A stretch of DNA of 15,293 nt from Bacteroidota bacterium (GTDB taxonomy: Bacteria; Bacteroidota; Bacteroidia; UBA7662). Position 1 is the first letter of the stretch, and each line of letters opens with the position of its first letter. The notes under the pieces were generated by a model that was given only the letters and a program-made list of their open reading frames with translations, had not been told where the DNA came from and made no database searches. The stretch spans positions 1 to 15,293 of the forward strand of contig VGGT01000016.1 in NCBI GenBank assembly GCA_016868485.1. Reading direction: 5' to 3'. Below, in pieces: positions 1 through 5,702 of this stretch. The position numbers and the translations under genes are program-made.

Positions 1-310
1 CCAGGGCATAGCATTCAAGTTAGCCGATATGGCCACCGAATTGGAAGCCGCTGAGCTCCTGACCCTTCAGGCTGCCTGGCTCAAAAATGAACACAAGCCG
101 ATGACCCGAGAGTCGGCTATGGCCAAGTATTATGCGTCCGAGGTGGCCGTTCGGGCATCCACAGAGGCCATTCAAATTTTTGGAGGGTATGGCTACACCA
201 AGGATTTCCCCGTAGAGAAGTTCTATCGCGACTCTAAATTGTGTACAATAGGTGAAGGCACCAGTGAAATTCAGAAATTAGTAATTGCTCGTCAAATTTT
301 GAAGTCCTGA
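1..310 (+). CDS. Acyl-CoA dehydrogenase, C-terminal part (5' end outside window)
   Basis: This is the C-terminal helical domain of an acyl-CoA dehydrogenase, the FAD enzyme that oxidises acyl-CoA thioesters to enoyl-CoA and passes electrons to electron-transfer flavoprotein. The frame is open from base 2 with no start codon, and the first visible residues (QGIAFKLADMATELEAA) are already mid-domain, so the gene begins upstream. Seen directly are the family stretch AIQIFGGYGYTKDFPVEKFYRD and, near the end, GEGTSEIQKLVIARQILKS. In short- and medium-chain enzymes the Glu of the (Y/G)EGT segment is the catalytic base, and it is present here. The protein ends at a TGA. The exact substrate (short-chain or branched-chain acyl-CoA) cannot be told from this fragment. 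The rpsU promoter overlaps its last codons, so it probably belongs to a different transcription unit from the genes that follow. Confidence 0.93.
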   Translation, partial: QGIAFKLADMATELEAAELLTLQAAWLKNEHKPMTRESAMAKYYASEVAVRASTEAIQIFGGYGYTKDFPVEKFYRDSKLCTIGEGTSEIQKLVIARQILKS

Positions 311-328
311 TTATTTTGCGTACCTTTG
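298..328 (+). promoter_or_regulatory. Predicted Bacteroidota-type promoter for rpsU
   Basis: The sequence shows TTTG at 298-301, a 19-base spacer, and TACCTTTG at 321-328. This fits the known Bacteroidota -33/-7 consensus (TTTG, then TAnnTTTG). The -33 element overlaps the end of the acyl-CoA dehydrogenase gene. Transcription would be expected to begin roughly at 333-336, giving a leader of about 15-18 bases before rpsU. The start site is inferred. Confidence 0.7.
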
Positions 329-350
329 CGCCTCTTAAGAAAAATTCTTC

Positions 351-545
351 ATGATTAAAATTGACATTAAAGACAATGAGACGGTCGACAAGGCCCTCAA
401 ACGGTTCAAAAAGAAGTTTGAGAAAATGGGAATGATGCGCGAATTACGCGCACGTCAGGCCTTCGAAAAGCCATCCATTGAGCTTCGTCAGCAACGTCTG
501 CGTGCCGTTTACAAGCAGCAGATGATTCAGAACGGCTTAATCTAG
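351..545 (+). CDS. rpsU: Small ribosomal subunit protein bS21
   Basis: This 64-residue, strongly basic protein is bS21, which binds the platform of the 30S subunit near the 3' end of 16S rRNA. The start MIKIDIKDNETVDKALKRFKKKFEKMG and the later RARQAFEKPSIELRQQR are typical, and the length matches Bacteroidota bS21. Tyr54 is present. In Flavobacterium bS21, Tyr54 has been reported (from memory) to help bS6 and bS18 hold the anti-Shine-Dalgarno sequence, which fits the missing Shine-Dalgarno sequences throughout this window. The 20 bases before the ATG contain no purine-rich ribosome binding site, only a weak AAGAA/TTCTT inverted repeat (337-349). A promoter lies just upstream and a terminator just downstream, so the gene can be expressed alone, with some readthrough into the recombinase gene. 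Confidence 0.97.
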   Translation: MIKIDIKDNETVDKALKRFKKKFEKMGMMRELRARQAFEKPSIELRQQRLRAVYKQQMIQNGLI

Positions 546-556
546 ATTCGGAGTTA

Positions 557-587
557 GCCCCAATACGCATGGGGCATTTGTTGTTTT
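557..587 (+). terminator. Rho-independent terminator after rpsU
   Basis: A 6-bp stem GCCCCA (557-562) / TGGGGC (570-575) with a 7-base loop is followed by a T-rich run ending at 587. It lies 12 bases after the rpsU stop. The T run is interrupted by two G residues, so termination may be incomplete, leaving readthrough into the recombinase and hpf genes. Confidence 0.65.
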
Positions 588-604
588 CAAAACCCCTATA
601 TTCG
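577..604 (+). promoter_or_regulatory. Possible weak promoter for the xer gene
   Basis: TTTG at 577-580, a 16-base spacer and TATATTCG at 597-604 resemble the Bacteroidota promoter consensus. The -7 element has one mismatch and the spacer is short. The position suits a start at 629 and would let the recombinase and hpf genes be transcribed despite the rpsU terminator. This is a weak, inferred call. Confidence 0.28.
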
Positions 605-628
605 CAGATACCGTTATCGGATTTGTAC

Positions 629-1534
629 ATGGATTGGGTTCAGGAATTTCTGAGATATCAAAAGTTAGACAAGCGGTGTTCGGTTCACACGTTAAGAGCC
701 TACACTACGGATCTCAATCTTGTTCAGTCATTTCGTTCGGAAAAACTCGGCAGCCAATCGCCACTTTCAGACGCGAGCTATCCCGAATTGCGCGCTTGGG
801 TGGTTTCACTCCTCCAGTCGCAACAAACGGCCTCGAGTGTTAACCGAAGAATTTCAACGTTAAAATCATACTTCGCTTTCTTGCGTCGTCGCTCATGGCG
901 CGCAGACAATCCAGCATCTAGGATCACAAGGCCTAAAACTACACGTCCCTTACCGCCTGTAGTGTCGTTGCCCGAGCTGCAAAGACTGTTTGATTTTGGC
1001 GTGGAGAAGGCCCAGTCCTCATTTGGTTTGTTGCGCGACTACCTCTTGCTGTCCTTATTATATGGTACGGGCATGCGGCGATCGGAACTCATTAACCTAC
1101 AAACCAACGATGTTGACCTCGCTACCCGGCAGGTCCGTGTGCTTGGTAAACGAAACAGGGTTCGGATTATTCCCATGCCCGAATCGCTGTGTCATGAATT
1201 GGCGGAGTATTTAAAGCAAAGAAAAATCAGATTGGAGGATACTGAAGTGGGGGCACTCTTCGTTCAAGATCGCGGTATGCCCCTTTCTGAATCTTATTTA
1301 TATAGATGTATTCGTAAGCTGCTTGGTCAGATCGAAGGACTGCCGAGACGCAGCCCGCATGTCCTGCGTCATACGTACGCAACACATTTGCTCGATCAAG
1401 GTGCTGGCCTGCAAGACGTAAAGGAACTGCTTGGTCATACGAGTCTGGCCGCCACCCAAGTCTATACCCACCGGTCTATCGAAAAACTCAAGGAGGTTTA
1501 CCGAGCCGCGCATCCACACTCAGGAAAAAACTAA
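629..1534 (+). CDS. xerC: XerC/XerD-type tyrosine recombinase
   Basis: This 301-residue tyrosine recombinase probably acts at dif to resolve chromosome dimers at division. The N-terminal SAM-like core-binding domain covers about residues 1-85, with the family start MDWVQEFLRYQKLDKRCSVHT. The catalytic domain follows, and all six active-site residues are visible: Arg150 (GTGMRRSEL), Lys174 (VLGKRNRV), His244 and Arg247 (HVLRHTYATHLL), His270 (LLGHTSLAATQVYTH) and nucleophile Tyr279. The frame is open further up to an ATG at 569, but that codon lies in the loop of the rpsU terminator and the extra residues do not resemble the family, so 629 is preferred. The XerC or XerD assignment is uncertain from sequence alone; its place between rpsU and hpf is usual for the Bacteroidota XerC-like copy. 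A lone integrase is unlikely, since nothing mobile surrounds it. Confidence 0.9.
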   Translation: MDWVQEFLRYQKLDKRCSVHTLRAYTTDLNLVQSFRSEKLGSQSPLSDASYPELRAWVVSLLQSQQTASSVNRRISTLKSYFAFLRRRSWRADNPASRITRPKTTRPLPPVVSLPELQRLFDFGVEKAQSSFGLLRDYLLLSLLYGTGMRRSELINLQTNDVDLATRQVRVLGKRNRVRIIPMPESLCHELAEYLKQRKIRLEDTEVGALFVQDRGMPLSESYLYRCIRKLLGQIEGLPRRSPHVLRHTYATHLLDQGAGLQDVKELLGHTSLAATQVYTHRSIEKLKEVYRAAHPHSGKN

Positions 1535-1545
1535 CTCAAATCGTT

Positions 1546-1830
1546 ATGCAAATCAACATTCAGTCGATTCACTTCGATGCCGACAAAAAATTACTTCAAT
1601 TCATACGCCAGAAAATCGAGAAGCTCAAAACATTCAATCAAGATCTACAGAACGCAGAGGTGTTTTTGAGAATTGGGGCCGCTGCCGATGCGGCCAATAA
1701 GTTGGTTGAGTTGAAAGTGCATCTCCCCGGCCATATCTTATTTGCCTCCGATCAGTCCAAGAGTTTTGAAGAAGCGACCGATCATTGCGCTGAATCTGTG
1801 CGCCGTCAGCTGGAGAAATTGAAGCCCTAA
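1546..1830 (+). CDS. hpf: Short ribosome hibernation-promoting factor (HPF/RaiA family)
   Basis: This 94-residue protein belongs to the HPF/YfiA (RaiA) family, which binds the decoding centre of idle ribosomes and promotes dimerisation or inactivation in slow growth. Seen directly are the N-terminal strand MQINIQSIHFDADKKLLQFIRQKIEKL, the central strand VELKVHLPGHILFASDQSKSFEEATD and a basic C-terminal helix, in the order expected of the single S30AE domain. At 94 residues it is the short form without the long-HPF C-terminal domain. It begins 11 bases after the recombinase stop and is likely cotranscribed with it. No ribosome binding site is visible. A T-rich tract without an obvious hairpin follows the stop codon. 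Confidence 0.92.
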   Translation: MQINIQSIHFDADKKLLQFIRQKIEKLKTFNQDLQNAEVFLRIGAAADAANKLVELKVHLPGHILFASDQSKSFEEATDHCAESVRRQLEKLKP

Positions 1831-1849
1831 TTTTTTCTTTTTTACGCTC

Positions 1850-1880
1850 TTTCTTTTTTCATTTCTTTTTCTTAAATTTG
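1850..1880 (+). promoter_or_regulatory. Predicted promoter of the tRNA-tuf operon
   Basis: TAAATTTG at 1873-1880 matches TAnnTTTG exactly. TTTC at 1850-1853, 19 bases upstream, is a one-mismatch -33 element. The spacer and upstream region (1831-1872) are nearly all T and C. A 6-bp hairpin CCTCCC (1882-1887) / GGGAGG (1894-1899) lies where transcription should begin; it is not followed by a T run and so is not an obvious terminator. This is the only convincing promoter between hpf and secE, so it probably drives the tRNAs, tuf and perhaps the whole downstream block. Confidence 0.6.
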
Positions 1881-1939
1881 CCCTCCCTTTTCGGGGAGGT
1901 TCACAGCCTTGCCCAATGGGATGCGTTCTTTGAGCATTT

Positions 1940-2012
1940 GCCTCCTTAGCTCAGCTGGTAGAGCAACTGATTTGTAATCAGTAGGTCGCTGGTTCGATTC
2001 CGGCAGGAGGCT
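1940..2012 (+). tRNA. tRNA-Thr (anticodon UGU)
   Basis: A complete 73-base cloverleaf. The acceptor stem is GCCTCCT (1940-1946) with AGGAGGC (2005-2011), and the discriminator is T2012. The anticodon stem ACTGA/TCAGT encloses the loop TTTGTAA, which reads TGT and decodes ACA. The T arm GCTGG-TTCGATT-CCGGC is intact. The CCA end is not encoded. It is the first of four tandem tRNAs ahead of tuf. Confidence 0.97.
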
Positions 2013-2028
2013 CGTGTTGTTTTATGTC

Positions 2029-2109
2029 GGGGAGATACCAGAGTGGCCAAATGGGGCAGACTGTAAATCTGTTGCGAAAGCTTCGGAGGTTCGAATCCTC
2101 CTCTCCCCA
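2029..2109 (+). tRNA. tRNA-Tyr (anticodon GUA)
   Basis: The acceptor stem is GGGGAGA (2029-2035) with TCTCCCC (2102-2108), and the discriminator is A2109. The anticodon loop CTGTAAA reads GTA. A long variable arm, expected for bacterial tRNA-Tyr, precedes the T arm GGAGG-TTCGAAT-CCTCC. The next three bases, 2110-2112, are CCA, so the 3' end may be encoded here, unlike the other tRNAs of the window. It lies 16 bases after tRNA-Thr. Confidence 0.97.
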
Positions 2110-2136
2110 CCACCTGTACTCTCGGGTTCAGGTATT

Positions 2137-2209
2137 GCGGGAGTAGCTCAGTTGGTAGAGCGACAGCCTTCCAAGCTGTAGGTCGCGGGTTCGAACCTCG
2201 TCTCCCGCT
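2137..2209 (+). tRNA. tRNA-Gly (anticodon UCC)
   Basis: The acceptor stem is GCGGGAG (2137-2143) with CTCCCGC (2202-2208), and the discriminator is T2209. The anticodon stem ACAGC/GCTGT encloses CTTCCAA, which reads TCC and decodes GGA and GGG. The D arm and T arm are intact and no CCA is encoded. Confidence 0.97.
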
Positions 2210-2222
2210 CAAACTGAAGTTT

Positions 2223-2267
2223 CGGATGTCAATCCGGTGCTTCAATCGCGATGAAAGACGTTCATCG
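2223..2267 (+). promoter_or_regulatory. Two tandem hairpins in the tRNA-Gly/tRNA-Thr spacer
   Basis: The 68-base spacer 2210-2277 is the longest within the tRNA cluster. It holds a 5-bp stem CGGAT (2223-2227) / ATCCG (2232-2236) with a GTCA loop, and a perfect 7-bp stem CGATGAA (2249-2255) / TTCATCG (2261-2267) with a 5-base loop. Neither is followed by a T run. They could be processing signals for the tRNA precursor, which is inference. Confidence 0.45.
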
Positions 2268-2277
2268 TTAGCACTTG

Positions 2278-2349
<72 letters not shown>

Positions 2350-2400
2350 CCATTCAACTTCAACCCGGGCAAGCGGGCGGCCAACCCAACATGCCTCATT

Positions 2401-2411
2401 CTTTAAACCCT
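2401..2411 (+). repeat. Leader motif CTTTAAACCCT, copy before tuf
   Basis: This 11-base motif lies 16 bases before the tuf ATG and recurs exactly before rplL (6242-6252). The bases from here to the start codon are almost all A and T, with a run of nine A residues, and contain no Shine-Dalgarno sequence. The function is unknown. Confidence 0.5.
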
Positions 2412-2427
2412 TAAATAAAAAAAAATC

Positions 2428-3612
2428 ATGGCAAAAGAAAAATTTGATCGTTCCAAACCGCACGTTAACATCGGTACCATTGGTCACGTTGACCATGGCA
2501 AAACCACACTAACAGCTGCCATCACTAAAGTGCTTGCTGAAAAGGGTTGGTCTGAGGTTCGTTCGTTCGATTCTATCGACTCTGCTCCTGAGGAGAAAGA
2601 GCGTGGCATCACCATCAACACCGCACACGTGGAGTACCAGACAGAAAATCGCCACTATGCACACGTGGATTGTCCAGGCCACGCCGACTATGTAAAGAAC
2701 ATGGTAACGGGTGCTGCCCAGATGGACGGCGCCATTTTGGTGGTTGCTGCTACAGACGGTCCAATGCCCCAAACACGTGAGCACATTCTTTTGGCCCGTC
2801 AGGTAGGAGTTCCTGCCTTGGTTGTGTTCATGAACAAAGTCGATATGGTCGACGATGCCGAATTGCTCGAGTTGGTTGAAATGGAAATTCGTGATTTGTT
2901 GTCGTTCTACAAATTCCCAGGCGATGAAATCCCTGTGATCCAAGGTTCTGCCTTGGGTGCCTTAAACGGAGAAGCCAAGTGGGTTGACACTGTTGTCGAG
3001 TTGATGAGCAAAGTGGATAGTTACATTCCAATGCCTCCCCGTATGACAGATCTGCCTTTCTTGATGCCGGTTGAGGATGTGTTTTCGATTACTGGTCGCG
3101 GCACAGTAGCCACAGGTCGTATTGAGCGTGGTGTGATCAATTCAAGTGATCCTGTCGATATCATCGGTATGGGTGCTGAGAACTTGAAGTCGACCGTTAC
3201 GGGAGTAGAAATGTTCCGCAAGATTCTGGATCGTGGTGAGGCTGGTGACAACACAGGCCTTCTGCTTCGTGGTATCGAGAAAACTGACATCCGTCGTGGA
3301 ATGGTTATTTGTAAGCCAGGTTCAGTTAAGCCACATGCCGACTTCAAAGCCGAGGTGTATGTACTTTCAAAAGAAGAAGGTGGCCGTCATACGCCATTCT
3401 TCAACAAATACCGTCCGCAGTTCTATTTCCGCACAACGGACGTTACCGGTGAGATCATGTTGCCCGCAGGTGTAGAGATGGTTATGCCTGGCGACAACAT
3501 CTCAATCACTGTGAAGTTGATTGCTCCGATCGCGATGGAAAAAGGTCTCCGTTTTGCCATCCGTGAAGGTGGACGCACTGTAGGTGCCGGACAGGTTACC
3601 GAAATCATCTAA
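2428..3612 (+). CDS. tuf: Elongation factor EF-Tu
   Basis: This 394-residue GTPase carries aminoacyl-tRNA to the ribosomal A site in the cytoplasm. The GTP-binding motifs are intact: P-loop GHVDHGKT (residues 19-26), switch I around RGITIN, DCPGH (81-85, with the catalytic His85), NKVD (136-139) and SAL (174-176). Domains 2 and 3 follow, with GRGTVATGRIERG and the C-terminal GGRTVGAGQVTEI. The length is the usual one. The ATG start is supported by MAKEKFDRSKPHVNIGTIGHVDHGK and an A-rich leader. It follows four tRNAs that its product delivers, an arrangement shared with the E. coli tufB operon. A strong hairpin separates it from tRNA-Trp. Confidence 0.99.
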   Translation: MAKEKFDRSKPHVNIGTIGHVDHGKTTLTAAITKVLAEKGWSEVRSFDSIDSAPEEKERGITINTAHVEYQTENRHYAHVDCPGHADYVKNMVTGAAQMDGAILVVAATDGPMPQTREHILLARQVGVPALVVFMNKVDMVDDAELLELVEMEIRDLLSFYKFPGDEIPVIQGSALGALNGEAKWVDTVVELMSKVDSYIPMPPRMTDLPFLMPVEDVFSITGRGTVATGRIERGVINSSDPVDIIGMGAENLKSTVTGVEMFRKILDRGEAGDNTGLLLRGIEKTDIRRGMVICKPGSVKPHADFKAEVYVLSKEEGGRHTPFFNKYRPQFYFRTTDVTGEIMLPAGVEMVMPGDNISITVKLIAPIAMEKGLRFAIREGGRTVGAGQVTEII

Positions 3613-3628
3613 TACCAAAACCGCCTGA

Positions 3629-3658
3629 GCCTGTTGTCGGATATTTTCGACAACAGGC
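3629..3658 (+). promoter_or_regulatory. Strong hairpin between tuf and tRNA-Trp
   Basis: A perfect 11-bp inverted repeat, GCCTGTTGTCG (3629-3639) and CGACAACAGGC (3648-3658), has an 8-base loop. It begins 16 bases after the tuf stop and ends 6 bases before tRNA-Trp. No T run follows, so a simple intrinsic terminator is unlikely. It may stabilise the 3' end of tuf mRNA, serve as an RNase III processing site or partly attenuate transcription; these roles are inferred. Confidence 0.7.
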
Positions 3659-3664
3659 AATCAG

Positions 3665-3737
3665 ACGGGTGTAGCTCAATTGGCAGAGCGATGGTCTCCA
3701 AAACCATAGGCTGGGAGTTCGAGTCTCTCCACCCGTG
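3665..3737 (+). tRNA. tRNA-Trp (anticodon CCA)
   Basis: The acceptor stem is ACGGGTG (3665-3671) with CACCCGT (3730-3736), and the discriminator is G3737, the tRNA-Trp identity base. The anticodon stem ATGGT/ACCAT encloses CTCCAAA, which reads CCA and decodes UGG. The 3' CCA is not encoded. It lies between tuf and secE. Confidence 0.97.
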
Positions 3738-3762
3738 CATCAGATAGATTAAAACCCGATTG

Positions 3763-3770
3763 TTTAAACC
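3763..3770 (+). repeat. TTTAAACC immediately before secE
   Basis: This shares the core 8 bases of the tuf and rplL leader motif (CTTTAAACCCT) and abuts the secE ATG directly. With the preceding G it forms the palindrome GTTTAAAC. A chance match cannot be excluded for a single AT-rich 8-mer. Confidence 0.3.
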
Positions 3771-3965
3771 ATGGAAAAAATCATCACCTACATAAAAGAG
3801 TCGCGCGAAGAGCTGCTGCACAAAGTATCGTGGCCTACATGGGAGGAACTCCAATCGAGTCTGGTGCTGGTGTTGGTGGCCTCATTGATTTTTTCGCTGC
3901 TGATCTATTTAATGGATTTGGGTTTCTCGAATGCATTAAGTGTATTTTATCACCTTTTTCAATAA
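3771..3965 (+). CDS. secE: Protein translocase subunit SecE
   Basis: This 64-residue membrane protein is the small essential SecE subunit that clamps SecY in the Sec translocon. A cytoplasmic amphipathic helix (about residues 1-18) leads to the conserved VSWPTWEE (19-26) and a single transmembrane segment (about 31-50, rich in Leu, Val and Ile). One membrane span is the usual form outside the Enterobacteria. The ATG start gives the expected length. It follows tRNA-Trp by 33 bases and is followed after 5 bases by nusG, the secE-nusG pair conserved across bacteria. Confidence 0.95.
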   Translation: MEKIITYIKESREELLHKVSWPTWEELQSSLVLVLVASLIFSLLIYLMDLGFSNALSVFYHLFQ

Positions 3966-3970
3966 GAAAA

Positions 3971-4516
3971 GTGACGTTAAGTTCAGAGTTGCGTTGGTAT
4001 GTGGTCCGGGCCATTAGTGGCAAGGAAAAGAAGGCACGGGAATACCTCGAGTCCGAGATTCAGCATTTGGGTATGAGCCATTTGGTTCCTCAAATTTTGA
4101 TTCCAACGGAAAAGGTATTGCAAATGCGCAATAATAAGAAGGTTATGAAAGAACGTAACTTTTTCCCAGGTTACGTTTTGATTGAAGCTTCTCTGAACCC
4201 TGATTTGGTGACGGCTATAACCCAAACGCCAAACATCATAGGATTCCTGGGGGGTGAAAACCCTTCTCCGCTTAGGGAATCTGAAGTGAACAAAATTCTA
4301 GGTAAAGTAGATGAAATTACCGATTCAGCCGATTTGTTGCGGCATTCATTTTCGATTGGTGAATCTGTTAAGGTAATGGATGGTCCGTTTAATGAATTCA
4401 CGGGCGTGATTGAAGAGATCAACGAAGAGAAAAAGAAATTGAAGGTGATGGTCAAGATTTTCGGTAGACGCACGCCTTTGGAGTTGAATTTTATGCAGGT
4501 AGAAAAAATCAGTTAA
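3971..4516 (+). CDS. nusG: Transcription termination/antitermination factor NusG
   Basis: NusG is a transcription elongation factor that bridges RNA polymerase to Rho or to ribosomal protein uS10. The NGN domain opens with ELRWYVVRAISGKEKKAREYLE and contains the core FFPGYVLIEA. The KOW domain (about residues 128-181) has GESVKVMDGPFNEFTG. The frame is open upstream over secE to an ATG at 3830, but those residues are out-of-frame secE sequence. The GTG at 3971, 5 bases after the secE stop, gives 181 residues and places WYVVRA at residue 9, as usual in the phylum. I therefore call a GTG start. A TTG at 3989 is a weaker alternative. The bases before it (AATAAGAAAA) are A-rich without a clear ribosome binding site, so translational coupling to secE is likely. 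Confidence 0.95.
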   Translation: MTLSSELRWYVVRAISGKEKKAREYLESEIQHLGMSHLVPQILIPTEKVLQMRNNKKVMKERNFFPGYVLIEASLNPDLVTAITQTPNIIGFLGGENPSPLRESEVNKILGKVDEITDSADLLRHSFSIGESVKVMDGPFNEFTGVIEEINEEKKKLKVMVKIFGRRTPLELNFMQVEKIS

Positions 4517-4531
4517 ACCATAGATTAAATC

Positions 4532-4978
4532 ATGGCAAAAGAGATTAGTGCGTTCATTAAGTTGCAGATTAAAGGTGGAGCGGCCAACCCCGCACCACCG
4601 ATCGGCCCGGCCCTTGGATCGAAGGGTGTGAACATTATGGAGTTTTGTAAGCAGTTCAATGCCCGTACCCAAGACAAGCCGGGCAAAGTGCTTCCGGTGG
4701 TGATCACGGTGTATTCGGATAAATCTTTCGATTTTATAGTTAAAACGCCTCCTGTTGCCGTGCAATTATTGGAGATTTCGAAAGCAGCAAAGGGTTCCGC
4801 CCAACCAAATCGCGTGAAAGTGGGTAGTGTCAGTTGGGAACAGGTTCGGGCCATTGCAGAAGACAAAATGCAGGATATGAACGCTTTTGAAGTGGAATCG
4901 GCTATGCGCATGGTAGCTGGCTCTGCCCGTTCATTGGGCATCAATGTTACAGGTGTTGCACCTTGGGAAAATAACTAA
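4532..4978 (+). CDS. rplK: Large ribosomal subunit protein uL11
   Basis: This 148-residue protein binds the GTPase-associated region of 23S rRNA and helps to activate translation factors and the stringent response factor RelA. The N-terminal domain carries GGAANPAPPIGPALGSKGVN (PPIGPALG at 22-29), the site of thiopeptide sensitivity. The C-terminal rRNA-binding domain includes AMRMVAGSARSLGI. Length and ATG start are typical. It begins 15 bases after nusG, and TTAAACC spans the nusG stop codon. It forms the usual pair with rplA. Confidence 0.98.
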   Translation: MAKEISAFIKLQIKGGAANPAPPIGPALGSKGVNIMEFCKQFNARTQDKPGKVLPVVITVYSDKSFDFIVKTPPVAVQLLEISKAAKGSAQPNRVKVGSVSWEQVRAIAEDKMQDMNAFEVESAMRMVAGSARSLGINVTGVAPWENN

Positions 4979-4999
4979 CAACAAAGAAAACTCACAACA

Positions 5000-5698
5000 G
5001 TGGCCAGATTAACAAAAAATCAGAAAAAGGTTCAGGCACGCCTGGAAGATGGTAAATTCTATCGCTTGTCTGAGGCGACCTCTTTGGTCAAGGAAATTAC
5101 CTACACCAAATTTGATGCTTCGGTGGATATCGATGTGCGTTTGGGCGTTGACCCACGTAAGGCGAATCAAATGGTTCGCGGTACGGTCACCCTTCCCCAT
5201 GGTACCGGTAAGGTAGCCCGTGTTTTGGTTTTGTGCAATCCCGACAAGGAGGCTGAAGCCAAGGAAGCAGGAGCAGACTTTGTCGGTTTGGATGAAATGA
5301 TTCAAAAGATTGAGGGTGGTTGGACGGATGTGGATGTAATCATCACACAGCCCTCCATTATGGCAAAAGTTGGCCGTCTGGGTCGTGTTTTGGGTCCACG
5401 AGGATTGATGCCCAATCCCAAAACAGGCACTGTGACCGATGAAGTTGGTCGGGCCGTTACCGAGGTTAAGGGAGGAAAAATCGATTTCAAGGTCGACAAA
5501 ACGGGTATTGTACATGCTGCCATTGGAAAAGTGAGTTTTAAGCCCAATCAGCTCGAAGAGAATGCCAATGAATTGATTCAAACGATATTGAAACTGAAGC
5601 CCTCCGCTGCCAAAGGCACCTACGTTAAGAGCATCTCCATGTCCAGCACGATGAGTCCGGGCATTCACATTGAACCAAAATCCGTTTCCGGAATTTAA
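5000..5698 (+). CDS. rplA: Large ribosomal subunit protein uL1
   Basis: This 232-residue protein forms the L1 stalk that helps move deacylated tRNA out of the E site. In E. coli it also represses the L11 operon by binding the mRNA. The family signature IMAKVGRLGRVLGPRGLMPNPKTG is present, with LGPRG at residues 131-135, and the terminal GTYVKSISMSSTMSPGIHI is typical. The start is GTG, giving MARLTKNQKK, the usual N-terminus; no ATG nearby fits. The leader (21 bases from the rplK stop) is A-rich without a ribosome binding site. I see no L1-binding hairpin before rplK by eye, so autoregulation cannot be supported here. Confidence 0.98.
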   Translation: MARLTKNQKKVQARLEDGKFYRLSEATSLVKEITYTKFDASVDIDVRLGVDPRKANQMVRGTVTLPHGTGKVARVLVLCNPDKEAEAKEAGADFVGLDEMIQKIEGGWTDVDVIITQPSIMAKVGRLGRVLGPRGLMPNPKTGTVTDEVGRAVTEVKGGKIDFKVDKTGIVHAAIGKVSFKPNQLEENANELIQTILKLKPSAAKGTYVKSISMSSTMSPGIHIEPKSVSGI

Positions 5699-5702
5699 GA
5701 AC

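Noticed and set aside
629..1534. A mobile element or integron suggested by the tyrosine recombinase
   Set aside because: The recombinase lies in a conserved housekeeping cluster (rpsU, hpf), with no attachment-site duplication at the adjacent tRNAs, no cassette array and no phage genes.
3642..3649. TATTTTCG as a promoter -7 element before tRNA-Trp and secE
   Set aside because: It has a mismatch, lies in the hairpin loop and stem, and has no TTTG at a suitable distance upstream.
3609..3854. An 81-codon minus-strand frame over tRNA-Trp
   Set aside because: It contains RDSNSQPMVLETIALPIELHP, again an antisense tRNA reading, and overlaps the start of secE.
3830..3970. An upstream extension of nusG to an ATG at 3830
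   Set aside because: The added 47 residues come from the secE coding sequence in another frame and do not match NusG; the GTG at 3971 gives the normal N-terminus.
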